Shown: piece after piece, positions 17,362 to 25,885 of the stretch
Numbering within the stretch: the stretch's first letter is position 1
Layout of the letters: the number at the start of each line of letters is the position of its first letter
Assembly (NCBI GenBank): GCA_947493285.1
Contig: CANLQH010000002.1
Coordinates: forward strand, 310,001-374,000
DNA from: an uncultured Tenacibaculum sp.
GTDB taxonomy: Bacteria; Bacteroidota; Bacteroidia; Flavobacteriales; Flavobacteriaceae
Direction of reading: 5' to 3'
DNA: 64,000 nucleotides
Program-made: the position numbers and the translations under genes
The notes under the pieces: model-generated
Told to the model about the DNA's origin: nothing
The model's input: only the letters and a program-made list of their open reading frames with translations
Database searches by the model: none

Positions 17362-19116
17362 ATGTACAGAACGCATACTTGTGGCGAATTAAGATCTTCG
17401 CACATTAATACTGAAGTAACCCTTTCTGGATGGGTACAAAAATCACGTGATAAAGGATTTATGATTTGGGTAGATTTACGTGACCGTTACGGAATTACAC
17501 AGTTAATTTTCGACGAAGAACGTACTTCGAATGATTTAATGGAAAAAGCGAAGACTTTAGGTCGTGAGTTTGTTGTGCAAGTTAAAGGAACTGTTATTGA
17601 GCGTCAATCTAAAAACGCAAATATTCCTACAGGTGAAGTTGAAATATTAGTTTCTGAATTAGAAATTTTAAACGAAGCTAAATTGCCTCCGTTTACAATT
17701 GAAGACAATACTGATGGTGGAGAAGATATTCGTATGCAATATCGTTATTTAGATATCCGTCGCAACCCTGTTAAAGACAGTTTAATCTTCCGTCATAAAG
17801 TATCGATGGAAGTTCGTAAATATTTGTCTGATAAAGGTTTTATTGATGTTGAAACTCCGTATTTAATTAAATCTACACCAGAAGGAGCAAGAGATTTCTT
17901 AGTTCCAAGTAGAATGAATGCTGGTCAGTTTTACGCCTTACCGCAATCTCCTCAAACCTTTAAGCAATTGCTTATGGTTGGTGGAATGGATAAATATTTC
18001 CAAATTGTTAAGTGCTTTAGAGATGAAGATTTAAGAGCTGACAGACAACCAGAATTTACACAGATTGACTGTGAAATGGCGTTTGTAGAGCAAGAAGATA
18101 TTTTAGAGATTTTTGAAGGAATGACACGTCATTTACTAAAAGAAATCAACGGAGTTGAAGTAGAGAAATTCCCAAGAATGTTGTTTGATGATGCGATGCG
18201 TTTGTACGGAAATGACAAGCCAGATATCCGTTTTGGAATGGAGTTCGGTGAATTAAACGATGTAGCCCAAAACAAAGAATTCAAAGTATTTAACGACGCC
18301 GAATTAGTAGTTGGTATTGCTGTACCAGGTGGGGCATCTTACACAAGAAAAGAAATTGATAAATTAATTGATTGGGTACGTCGTCCTCAAGTGGGAGCTT
18401 TAGGTATGGTGTATGTAAAATGTAACGAAGATGGTACTTTTAAATCATCTGTAGATAAATTTTACGATCAAGAAGATTTAGCAAAATGGGCTGAAAAAAC
18501 TGGAGCAAAAGCTGGAGATTTAATCTGTATTTTATCTGGAAACACCACTAAAGTTAGAGCACAATTATCTGCTTTACGAATGGAAATGGCAGAACGTTTA
18601 GGTTTAAGAGACCCTAAAGTATTTGCTCCGTTATGGGTAATCGATTTTCCTTTATTAGAGTTAGATGAAGAAACTGGTCATTACCACGCAATGCACCACC
18701 CGTTTACTTCTCCTAAACCAGGACAATTAGAATTATTAGATACTAACCCTGGAGATGTAAAAGCAAATGCTTACGATTTAGTTTTAAATGGTAACGAAAT
18801 TGGTGGAGGTTCTATTCGTATTCACGATAAAGAAACTCAGGCAATCATGTTTAAGCATTTAGGATTTACTGAAGAAGAAGCTAAAGAACAATTTGGTTTC
18901 TTAATGGATGCTTTTGAATATGGTGCACCGCCTCATGGAGGTTTAGCATTTGGTTTAGATAGATTAGTTTCTATTTTAGGTGGTCAAGAAACAATCCGTG
19001 ATTTTATTGCGTTCCCTAAAAACAATTCTGGTCGTGACGTTATGATTGATGCGCCAGCAAGTTTAAATGACACTCAACTAGAAGAGTTGAGTATTAAATT
19101 AGATGTAAAAGAATAG
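17362..19116 (+). CDS. aspS: Aspartyl-tRNA synthetase
   Basis: 584 aa, bacterial-type length with the GAD insertion. An N-terminal OB-fold anticodon-binding domain (~1-110, [22 protein letters not shown]) is followed by the class II core. Visible core motifs are [52 protein letters not shown] (motif 2) and [15 protein letters not shown] (motif 3). The genome's AsnRS status cannot be seen here, so discriminating versus non-discriminating behaviour is open. It has its own -7 element and a near-perfect hairpin terminator. Confidence 0.98.
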   Translation: MYRTHTCGELRSSHINTEVTLSGWVQKSRDKGFMIWVDLRDRYGITQLIFDEERTSNDLMEKAKTLGREFVVQVKGTVIERQSKNANIPTGEVEILVSELEILNEAKLPPFTIEDNTDGGEDIRMQYRYLDIRRNPVKDSLIFRHKVSMEVRKYLSDKGFIDVETPYLIKSTPEGARDFLVPSRMNAGQFYALPQSPQTFKQLLMVGGMDKYFQIVKCFRDEDLRADRQPEFTQIDCEMAFVEQEDILEIFEGMTRHLLKEINGVEVEKFPRMLFDDAMRLYGNDKPDIRFGMEFGELNDVAQNKEFKVFNDAELVVGIAVPGGASYTRKEIDKLIDWVRRPQVGALGMVYVKCNEDGTFKSSVDKFYDQEDLAKWAEKTGAKAGDLICILSGNTTKVRAQLSALRMEMAERLGLRDPKVFAPLWVIDFPLLELDEETGHYHAMHHPFTSPKPGQLELLDTNPGDVKANAYDLVLNGNEIGGGSIRIHDKETQAIMFKHLGFTEEEAKEQFGFLMDAFEYGAPPHGGLAFGLDRLVSILGGQETIRDFIAFPKNNSGRDVMIDAPASLNDTQLEELSIKLDVKE

Positions 19117-19137
19117 TATTCTTTCTTAAATATATAT

Positions 19138-19171
19138 AAATCCCGCTCTAAATTTAGAACGGGATTTTTTT
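19138..19171 (+). terminator. Terminator after aspS
   Basis: A 30-base near-perfect palindrome (AAATCCCG core arms, one C/A mismatch) followed by a T run. Confidence 0.85.
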
Positions 19172-19185
19172 GTTACTTTTAATTT

Positions 19186-19887
19186 ATGAAAAAACTAACC
19201 GCATTACTCGTTTTATTATTCGCTTTTCAAGGGTTTTCTCAAGAATTAACAGGTGAGCAATTATTAGAAAAAGCCATTCAATATCACGACCCAAATGGGA
19301 ATTGGGAAACTTTTAATGGTACTTTAAAAGTAACTATGGAAACTCCTAAAAATCCAAATCGTGATAGTGAAATTAAAATAAATTTACCTGAAGAGTATTT
19401 TTATGTAAAAGCATCAAGAGGAGAAAACACTACAGAGTACACAGTTGATAAAGGAAATTGCACTATTAGTTTTAATGGAAAAACTGCAACCGAAGCAGAA
19501 AAAAAAGAGCATAAATTAAATTGTGAAAGAGCTAATCTGTATAAAAACTACTATACATATTTATATGGCTTACCAATGAAATTAAAAGACAACGGAACTA
19601 TTATTTACAGTAAAGTTGAACGTAAGAATTTTAAAGGTAAAGACTATTTAGTTTTAAAAGCTACTTATAAAAAGGAAGTTGGGAAAGACACTTGGTATTT
19701 CTACTTTAACCCTAAAACTTACGCTATGGAAGTTTATCAGTTTTTTAAAGATAAACCAGATAGTGGCGAATATATTCTGTTATCAGATGAAGAAACTATA
19801 AACGGAATTAAAATGCCTAAAAATAGAGCTTGGTATTATAATAAAAATGATGGCTATTTAGGAACGGATATTTTAAGTTCTAAATAA
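19186..19887 (+). CDS. Secreted hypothetical protein (DUF6503-like)
   Basis: 233 aa. A classical signal peptide (MKKLTALLVLLFAFQGFSQ) is cut after ~19 residues, then comes an N-terminal helix with ELTGEQLLEKAIQYHDPNGNW. The remainder is beta-rich, similar in feel to LolA/LolB-like lipid-binding folds: paired strands such as TFNGTLKVTMET, YFYVKASRG and DTWYFYFNPKTYAMEVYQF. The N-terminal KAIQYHDP motif resembles the DUF6503 family; this assignment is from memory. It is probably periplasmic or secreted. It sits between two strong hairpins with its start only 15 bases after the aspS terminator, so it likely has its own promoter around 19170. Confidence 0.8.
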   Translation: MKKLTALLVLLFAFQGFSQELTGEQLLEKAIQYHDPNGNWETFNGTLKVTMETPKNPNRDSEIKINLPEEYFYVKASRGENTTEYTVDKGNCTISFNGKTATEAEKKEHKLNCERANLYKNYYTYLYGLPMKLKDNGTIIYSKVERKNFKGKDYLVLKATYKKEVGKDTWYFYFNPKTYAMEVYQFFKDKPDSGEYILLSDEETINGIKMPKNRAWYYNKNDGYLGTDILSSK

Positions 19888-19907
19888 TTAATCACATCAT
19901 AAAAACT

Positions 19908-19937
19908 AAAACCCCATTTTAAATTTAAAATGGGGTT
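19908..19937. terminator. Bidirectional terminator
   Basis: Perfect 30-base palindrome (AAACCCCATTTTAAA and its complement) with flanking A and T, between convergent genes ending at 19887 and 19943. Confidence 0.9.
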
Positions 19938-19942
19938 TTGTT

Positions 19943-21439
19943 TTATAAATACACTTGAACTGTTAAAACAATCATTGTAAAAATCGTTAGAATAATTACT
20001 AGCGGAATTACAAACTTTAACCACTTATCATATCCAATTTTAACAATTGCTAAAGAAGCTAAAATTAACCCTGTAGGGTTGATAAATGCAAATAATCCCA
20101 TTCCATACTGATATGCGTTTACAATAACCTCTCTTCCAATACCAACAGTATCTGCTAAAGGAGACATAATGGGCATCGTTAACACAGCCATACCTGAAGA
20201 ACTAGGAATAAAAAATGATAATCCTGAATAGATAAACAACATAACGTTGGCGAAAATTCCTTTAGGCATTCCTTCTGTTATTGTACTTGCATTATACAAT
20301 AACGTATCACTCATTAATCCACTTTCCATAATTACTGAAACTCCTCTCGCAATCCCAATAATAAATGCAACTCCTAATAAATCATTTGCTCCTTTTATAA
20401 ACGTAGTAACAAAATTTTCTTCTTTTATTTTGGCTAAAATTCCAATAACAATAGCTCCTACTAAAAATACCGCAGTCATTTCTTCAAACCACCACCCTAA
20501 ACGAGAAACACCATAAATCATTACCACAAAACACATTGCAAAAACAATAAGTATTAATCGTAATCTTGTATTTAATTTGTGAGTTGAAGAAGTAGAACTA
20601 CCAAACAGGTTTTCAATCATCTCTTTTTGGTCATAGATAATTGATTTTGTAGCATCTTTTTGAACTCGATTTGCATAACGCATAATATAAATTAAACAAA
20701 TAACGATCCCTCCAATCAACATTAACAACCTACCTGTAAACCCTGTTGTCCAATTTATTCCTGCTGCATCTGAAGCAATAATCACACTAAACGGATTTAC
20801 AGTTGAACACATAGTTCCAATACTCGATCCGGTATAAATACAAGCCAACGCTACTATAGCGTCGTATTTTGCTGCTAAAAAAACAGGAATCAAGATGGGG
20901 TAAAAAGCAATGGTTTCTTCAGCTAAACCAAAGGTTGTTCCTCCAATTGCTATTAATGTAGTAACTACTATAATTAGCCAATACTCACGTCCTTTTAACG
21001 AAGTAGCTAAACTTGCAATTCCAGCATCAAAAGCTCCCGAAAGATTCATTACAGCTATAACACCTCCAATAATTAATACTAATAAAATAATATCTGATGA
21101 AGCTATAATTCCTTTAATTGGTGCTTTTATAAAATCGATAAACCCTTGAGGTTTTGAATCTAATTTTTGATAGGTTCCCGGAATACTAATCGGTTTATAT
21201 ATTCCTCCAGAAACAAACTTTTCTAAAGGGATTTTAATGTTTAGTTTTTCTAAAGTTTCTTGAGTTGCAGGCAGGTTTTCAGTTGTTTCTAAATGCGTTT
21301 TTACAAATTGCTTCGAACTTGCATCATACTTTAAAGTATCGTACTTACCTGCAGGAACAAACCACGTTAAAACTGTTACCGCTAATGTTATTAAAAGTAA
21401 AAGAGTATGCGGTGTAGGTAATTTTAGTTTTTTTAGCAT
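19943..21439 (-). CDS. YfcC-family / DcuC-like anion carrier
   Basis: 498 aa, about twelve membrane helices. The N-terminal helix (PTPHTLLLLITLAVTVLTWFVPAG) and the FSVIIASDAAGI and FIPSSSGMAVLTMPIMSPLADTVG re-entrant motifs are typical of the C4-dicarboxylate anaerobic carrier/YfcC group of the IT superfamily. Substrates in this group range from dicarboxylates to basic amino acids; nothing in the sequence decides among them. It is convergent with the DUF6503-like gene through a shared terminator and divergent from the CLC gene, with 84 bases between their starts. Confidence 0.85.
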   Translation of the reverse strand: MLKKLKLPTPHTLLLLITLAVTVLTWFVPAGKYDTLKYDASSKQFVKTHLETTENLPATQETLEKLNIKIPLEKFVSGGIYKPISIPGTYQKLDSKPQGFIDFIKAPIKGIIASSDIILLVLIIGGVIAVMNLSGAFDAGIASLATSLKGREYWLIIVVTTLIAIGGTTFGLAEETIAFYPILIPVFLAAKYDAIVALACIYTGSSIGTMCSTVNPFSVIIASDAAGINWTTGFTGRLLMLIGGIVICLIYIMRYANRVQKDATKSIIYDQKEMIENLFGSSTSSTHKLNTRLRLILIVFAMCFVVMIYGVSRLGWWFEEMTAVFLVGAIVIGILAKIKEENFVTTFIKGANDLLGVAFIIGIARGVSVIMESGLMSDTLLYNASTITEGMPKGIFANVMLFIYSGLSFFIPSSSGMAVLTMPIMSPLADTVGIGREVIVNAYQYGMGLFAFINPTGLILASLAIVKIGYDKWLKFVIPLVIILTIFTMIVLTVQVYL

Positions 21440-21510
21440 CTCGTAAATATTTTATTTGGTTAAAAATACTGAAAACATTTTACAGACGATTAATTTACAG
21501 TTTTGAAGTT

Positions 21511-21518
21511 TATATTTG
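21511..21518 (+). promoter_or_regulatory. -7 promoter element for the CLC gene
   Basis: TATATTTG matches TAnnTTTG and ends only 5 bases before the ATG at 21524, which would place the transcription start at or next to the start codon. Confidence 0.45.
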
Positions 21519-21523
21519 TAGTA

Positions 21524-23299
21524 ATGTCAAAAGCAAAAAACATATTTAAAAAAATACTGATTTGGAGGTACAAACACATTTCTGAACGTCAGTTTATTTA
21601 TGTTTTAAGTATACTCGTTGGATTTTTAGCAGGTATTGGCACCTTAATTTTAAAAAATCTAACTTCTTTTTTTCAAACAGTTTTAGAGGGTAAATTTATT
21701 AAAGACATTCATCACTCTTTGTATTTCATATTTCCTATTATTGGTTTGATTTTAGTGTATTACATTAAAAAAAGATTTATAAAAAAAGAAATCGGACATG
21801 GTATTTCTACAACTTTACACGCAATTTCTAAGCGAAGTGGAATTATAGAAAAGTATAAAATCTATGCTTCATTAATTACCGCACCAATAACTGTTGGTTT
21901 TGGAGGATCGGTAGGTTTACAAGGACCAGCTGTGAGTACTGGAGCTGCTTTGGGCTCTACCGTTTCGCAGTTGTTTCATATGAATTCAAAAACAAGAATG
22001 TTGTTAATAGGTTGTGCAACAGCAGGAGCAATGTCGTCAATGTTTAAAGCACCAGTAGCAGCCATTATTTTTGCGGTTGAAATTTTTAGTTTAGATCTTG
22101 CTTTTGCATCATTAGTCCCTTTATTGTTAGCATCAGTTTCTGCAGTGGTAACCTCATATTTTTTCTTTGAAAATGATGCTTTATTAGGCTTTGAATTAAA
22201 AGATATATTTCAAATAAAAGATATATTTTATTATGTTTTATTAGGTTTCGGAACAGGTTTGGCATCTGTTTATTTTTCAAAAATTTACTTTGGTATCACC
22301 TCTTTTTTCAAGCCTTTTAAAAAACCTATTCATAGATTAATTATTGGGGGTATCGCTATTGGATTGATGTTGTATTTTCTTCCTCCTCTTTATGGTGAAG
22401 GATATGGGTTAATTAATAATTTACTTGAAGGAAATACACAAGAGGCTTTGAAAGATCTTCCTTATCAAATCGATTTTAAAAATGTTTGGATTGTTATTTC
22501 ATTCCTTTTATTAATCACACTTTTTAAAGCAATTGCCATGACCACAACTTTCGCTGCTGGTGGAATTGGGGGAATTTTCATTCCAACACTAGTTATGGGA
22601 AGTGCTATTGGAAATGTGTTAGCGAAGATTATTAATCAATTAGGCGGGAATATCTCAGAAAGTAATTTTACCCTAATTGGCATGACTGGACTGATGGCTG
22701 GTGTATTACACGCTCCTTTAACAGCTATTTTCTTGATTGCCGAAATAACAGGCGGTTATGATTTATTTGTCCCTTTAATGTTAGTTGCAGCAATTTCTTA
22801 TGCAGTTACAAAGTATTTTATCTCTAATTCCATTTACACAGTAGAATTGGCTAAAAGAGGAGAATTGATTACACACAATAAAGACAAAAATGTGTTAATG
22901 ATGATGAAGATTGATAAATTGATTGAAACCAACTTTAAATCCACTCATCCTGATACATTATTAGGCACCATGCTAAAAAGCTCCGTCGCTAATTCTAACA
23001 GAAATATTTTTCCTGTGATTAATGAGGATTCTCAATTTTTAGGAATTGTGTTATTAGACGATATCCGACCTATTATGTTTGACAGTGAAATGTATGACAA
23101 AGTAACTGTAGAAACATTTATGAGAAGTGCTCCGGCTGTTATTTTCCATAATGATTCAGTAGAAAAAGTAATGGAAAAATTTAAGCAAAGTGACGCATGG
23201 AATTTACCAGTTATTAAAAACCAAAAATACATAGGCTTTATATCAAAATCGAAGCTACTAACTGCTTATAGAAAGAAGCTTATTGAAGTTACTTCTTAA
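21524..23299 (+). CDS. CLC chloride channel/transporter with CBS domains
   Basis: 591 aa from ATG 21524. An upstream in-frame TTG (21503) is rejected because a -7 element lies between the two. The first ~430 residues are the CLC membrane fold: GHGIS (91-95) at the GSGIP position, GGSVGLQGPAVSTGAALG (128-145), and GGIGGIFIPTLVMGSAIGN. The outer gate motif GxEGP reads G131-L-Q133-G-P, i.e. Gln replaces the gating Glu, the change known to open ClcA (E148Q). Two CBS domains follow (~455-590), which usually bind adenine nucleotides and regulate. This suggests a chloride channel or a transporter with altered proton coupling, but that is inference. The 3' end overlaps the convergent glpQ-like gene by 11 bases. 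Confidence 0.92.
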   Translation: MSKAKNIFKKILIWRYKHISERQFIYVLSILVGFLAGIGTLILKNLTSFFQTVLEGKFIKDIHHSLYFIFPIIGLILVYYIKKRFIKKEIGHGISTTLHAISKRSGIIEKYKIYASLITAPITVGFGGSVGLQGPAVSTGAALGSTVSQLFHMNSKTRMLLIGCATAGAMSSMFKAPVAAIIFAVEIFSLDLAFASLVPLLLASVSAVVTSYFFFENDALLGFELKDIFQIKDIFYYVLLGFGTGLASVYFSKIYFGITSFFKPFKKPIHRLIIGGIAIGLMLYFLPPLYGEGYGLINNLLEGNTQEALKDLPYQIDFKNVWIVISFLLLITLFKAIAMTTTFAAGGIGGIFIPTLVMGSAIGNVLAKIINQLGGNISESNFTLIGMTGLMAGVLHAPLTAIFLIAEITGGYDLFVPLMLVAAISYAVTKYFISNSIYTVELAKRGELITHNKDKNVLMMMKIDKLIETNFKSTHPDTLLGTMLKSSVANSNRNIFPVINEDSQFLGIVLLDDIRPIMFDSEMYDKVTVETFMRSAPAVIFHNDSVEKVMEKFKQSDAWNLPVIKNQKYIGFISKSKLLTAYRKKLIEVTS

Positions 23300-24281
23300 C
23301 TAAAAACTCAACCATTTTATCTGGGAAATCAGTAAAGCCCCCATCTACATTTGCTTCAAAAAATAATACTTGCATCATTTCATCAAAAGATGAAAACTCA
23401 TCTAATTGGTCTGCTCTAAAAGTATATGGGTGCACTTTTAATCCAAGTGTATGAGCATCTTCGACTAAAGAAGTAAACTCCCATTTATCTTTTCCTCTTT
23501 TATCTAATATTTGCTTATACCATGGTCCAATACCATCAGCATAGGTAGCAAAATTCTTTAGCTGCTTTGTCTCTTCTTCAAATTCGATTAACTGAACCAA
23601 AAACAACTCCGATTTTAGTTCTTTTCGAACTCTTTCTAATTCCTTTGCGTCAAAACACTGAAAAATGCATCTATCATTTTTCGTTTTATATCCATATCGA
23701 GAAAGAATATCTATGGTGATTTTAGCAATGTCTTTTCCGTTTGTATGATGAAACTCTGGATTTTTAATTTCTGGATAAATACCTATATTATTCCCTGTAC
23801 TATAATTTAAACCTTGAATTAATTCAATTTCTTGTTGAAGTGAGTGTAGTTTAAAATTCCCTTTTCCTTTTGGGAAACGTTTTGGGTAAAATTGTTTTCC
23901 TGTTTTAGGATTGAAACGTTCGGTAATTTGTAATTTTTGTAATTCTTCAAATGTAAAATCTATTACATAATAACGCCCATCTTCTCTTTTCCTATCAAAA
24001 AAAACTTCATTAACATTAGTAACATCATCTAAATAAATATCATGTATTACCACAGGAACATCATCTTTACTCAGTACTAAATCTTGCTCAATATAATCTG
24101 GATTCATAGCATAAGCCATAGCTTTAGCTTCCATGGTATGCTCTGGCAAATAACCAGAGGCTCCTCTGTGTGCGATGATTACTTTGTCTCCTTTTTTATT
24201 TTTTTGCATAGTGTTTTTACAACCTAATAAGAATAGTGTTAGTACAAATATATTTAACACTATAATTGTTTTGCTATTCAT
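23289..24281 (-). CDS. glpQ: Glycerophosphodiester phosphodiesterase lipoprotein
   Basis: 330 aa. A lipoprotein signal with Cys21 (LFLLGCK) places it in the envelope. The GDPD TIM barrel begins with VIIAHRGASGYLPEHTMEA (catalytic His/Arg and Glu), then DYIEQDLVLSKDDVPVVIHD (metal-binding Glu-Asp and His). GIYPEIKNP and the C-terminal VDGGFTDFPD complete the site. It hydrolyses glycerophosphodiesters from phospholipids to glycerol-3-phosphate and an alcohol. No glpT/glpF neighbours are present. The stop codon lies within the last codons of the convergent CLC gene. Confidence 0.93.
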   Translation of the reverse strand: MNSKTIIVLNIFVLTLFLLGCKNTMQKNKKGDKVIIAHRGASGYLPEHTMEAKAMAYAMNPDYIEQDLVLSKDDVPVVIHDIYLDDVTNVNEVFFDRKREDGRYYVIDFTFEELQKLQITERFNPKTGKQFYPKRFPKGKGNFKLHSLQQEIELIQGLNYSTGNNIGIYPEIKNPEFHHTNGKDIAKITIDILSRYGYKTKNDRCIFQCFDAKELERVRKELKSELFLVQLIEFEEETKQLKNFATYADGIGPWYKQILDKRGKDKWEFTSLVEDAHTLGLKVHPYTFRADQLDEFSSFDEMMQVLFFEANVDGGFTDFPDKMVEFLVKK

Positions 24282-24292
24282 ATTATAAAAAT

Positions 24293-24327
24293 AAAAAAAA
24301 GCAATCCAAAATGGATTGCTTTTTTTT
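24293..24327 (-). terminator. Terminator after tonB
   Basis: Perfect 15-bp stem (A8-GCAATCC / GGATTGC-T8) with a 5-base loop, 22 bases beyond the tonB stop on the minus strand and upstream of glpQ. The A and T tracts make it usable from both sides. Confidence 0.9.
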
Positions 24328-24348
24328 ATTTTTATAAGAAAGGTACAA

Positions 24349-25071
24349 CTACTCTACATTAAAAGTAATAGGTAATGTATATCCTACTCTTACCGCTCTA
24401 CCTCTTTGTCTACCAGGTTTCATTTTAGGAATTTTTCTTGCTACTCTCATAGCTTCCTTTTTTAATCTTGGGTGTGGTGCTCTAGCATTTATACTAGTAA
24501 TAGAACCATCTTTATCAATTTTAAATTGAAGATAAATTCTTTTTTTACCTGGTGCTAAACCTAATTCATTGGCTAACTCAGAATCAAAACTACGTTGTAC
24601 AATTTTAGTTAATTGCTTATTTAAACAAGCTTTCTTCTGTGCTTTTGTCCCTTTACATCCTGGAAAAACAGGAACTTCCTCAATAATAGCAAAAGGTACA
24701 TCTTCTACTACCTCTTCCTCTTCTTCAACCTCAACAATTTCTTCAACCTCTACCGCTTCAGACTCATCAGTTTCTGTAGACTCAATAATAGTCTCTTCTA
24801 CTTCTTTTTCGTCTTCTACAACTTCAATTTTTTCTGGAGCTGGTGGTGGTGGTGTATTTGGTTTTGGTTTTGGTGGCTCAATTTGAAGCTCTATAGTCTC
24901 TTCATCGATATCAGAGGCCATATTAGCATCTCCAAATTCTCCATACTCTTTATCATATGTTTTATTTTCAATCGCAACATATGTTACAAATAAAGCTAAA
25001 ACCAAACCTAACTGCATAAACAGTTTACTATAATTCTCTAAGTTTGATTTTGGATTTTTCTTAATTTCCAT
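24349..25071 (-). CDS. tonB: Energy transducer TonB
   Basis: 240 aa. A single N-terminal membrane helix (~17-36) anchors it in the inner membrane. A periplasmic spacer holds PPKPKPNTPPPPAPEK (~68-83), followed by a strongly acidic Val/Glu stretch (~84-125) instead of the usual Pro-Lys repeats. The C-terminal ~90 residues form the TonB domain (RIYLQFKIDKDGSITSINARAP, RVARKIPKMKPGRQRGR). It passes proton-motive force from ExbBD to TonB-dependent receptors such as the one at 42831-45314. It lies at the 3' end of the sprA-gcvH-vanZ run and is closed by a strong terminator. Confidence 0.93.
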   Translation of the reverse strand: MEIKKNPKSNLENYSKLFMQLGLVLALFVTYVAIENKTYDKEYGEFGDANMASDIDEETIELQIEPPKPKPNTPPPPAPEKIEVVEDEKEVEETIIESTETDESEAVEVEEIVEVEEEEEVVEDVPFAIIEEVPVFPGCKGTKAQKKACLNKQLTKIVQRSFDSELANELGLAPGKKRIYLQFKIDKDGSITSINARAPHPRLKKEAMRVARKIPKMKPGRQRGRAVRVGYTLPITFNVE

Positions 25072-25135
25072 CCTAAATGTTTTTTAATAGTTCGCTAATT
25101 TAATTAATTTATTTCAACTTTTACAAGCTAATTCT

Positions 25136-25513
25136 TTAAATAGCTTCATTTTTCTTAAAAAAAGAAAGGTAACATATATAAGCTATTAAAATACCCATCG
25201 TATTTGCGACAACATCTAAAATTTCACCTGATCGGTAGGATGTTATTGTAACTTGAAGAGCCTCAATAATTATGCCGTAAAGAAAACAACATAAAACTAT
25301 AAGTTTTGCATTAATTTTTGACTTTCTTAAGGCTAGTAACCAAGCAAATGTTAAAACAAAATAAGCTATAGCGTGCTCTATTTTATCTAAACCATTTATT
25401 TGAATTGGTTGTTTACCAAGCTTTATTAAACTAAGAATAGCAATACTTACTGTTAAAAGTATTGCTATTATGTTTAAATTATCCCTTAATAAGTTCTTGA
25501 TACGCTTCAGCAC
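25136..25513 (-). CDS. VanZ family membrane protein
   Basis: 125 aa, four membrane helices. VanZ-like features are the segment [18 protein letters not shown] (~39-56) with the Lys/His pair, and the final [23 protein letters not shown] (~90-112). The role of VanZ-like proteins outside glycopeptide resistance is unclear. The start is GTG at 25513, which gives a 35-base same-strand overlap with the end of gcvH; no better in-frame start lies downstream before the first helix. The gcvH-vanZ adjacency is typical of Flavobacteriaceae. Confidence 0.82.
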   Translation of the reverse strand: MLKRIKNLLRDNLNIIAILLTVSIAILSLIKLGKQPIQINGLDKIEHAIAYFVLTFAWLLALRKSKINAKLIVLCCFLYGIIIEALQVTITSYRSGEILDVVANTMGILIAYICYLSFFKKNEAI

Positions 25514-25859
25514 TTAATAAATCTGCTATTTGTGAATCGTCTGAAATTTGAACTTTAATCATCCATCCTGCTTCGTAAGGATCAGAATTTACTAATTCTG
25601 GTTCATCTTCTAAAGCTTCATTGAATTCAATTACTTCTCCTGATAAAGGCATAAAAAGGTCTGAAACTGTTTTTACAGCTTCTACCGAACCGAATACATC
25701 TTCGATTACTAAATTTTCATCTAAAGTATCTACATCAACATAAACGATATCACCTAATTCTCCTTGTGCAAAATCTGTAATACCAATTGTTGCTACACCG
25801 TCTTCAATTTTTACCCATTCGTGGTCTTTAGTGTACTTTAATTCTGATGGAATGTTCAT
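25479..25859 (-). CDS. gcvH: Glycine cleavage system H protein
   Basis: 126 aa. The lipoyl carrier of the glycine cleavage complex, shuttling the aminomethyl group between GcvP, GcvT and Lpd. The lipoylation Lys63 is in the canonical [16 protein letters not shown] context ([14 protein letters not shown]), with KYTKDHEWV near the start and [13 protein letters not shown] near the end. gcvT and gcvP are not in this window. It follows sprA by 26 bases on the same strand and overlaps the VanZ-like gene at its 3' end. Confidence 0.97.
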   Translation of the reverse strand: MNIPSELKYTKDHEWVKIEDGVATIGITDFAQGELGDIVYVDVDTLDENLVIEDVFGSVEAVKTVSDLFMPLSGEVIEFNEALEDEPELVNSDPYEAGWMIKVQISDDSQIADLLSAEAYQELIKG

Positions 25860-25885
25860 TGTATTGTTGTTTTATATTCTTTGTT

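Noticed and set aside
24569..24886. Long plus-strand frame rich in Ser/Thr opposite tonB
   Set aside because: Antisense shadow of the acidic Val/Glu and proline-rich segment of TonB; no start context and the sense gene is certain.
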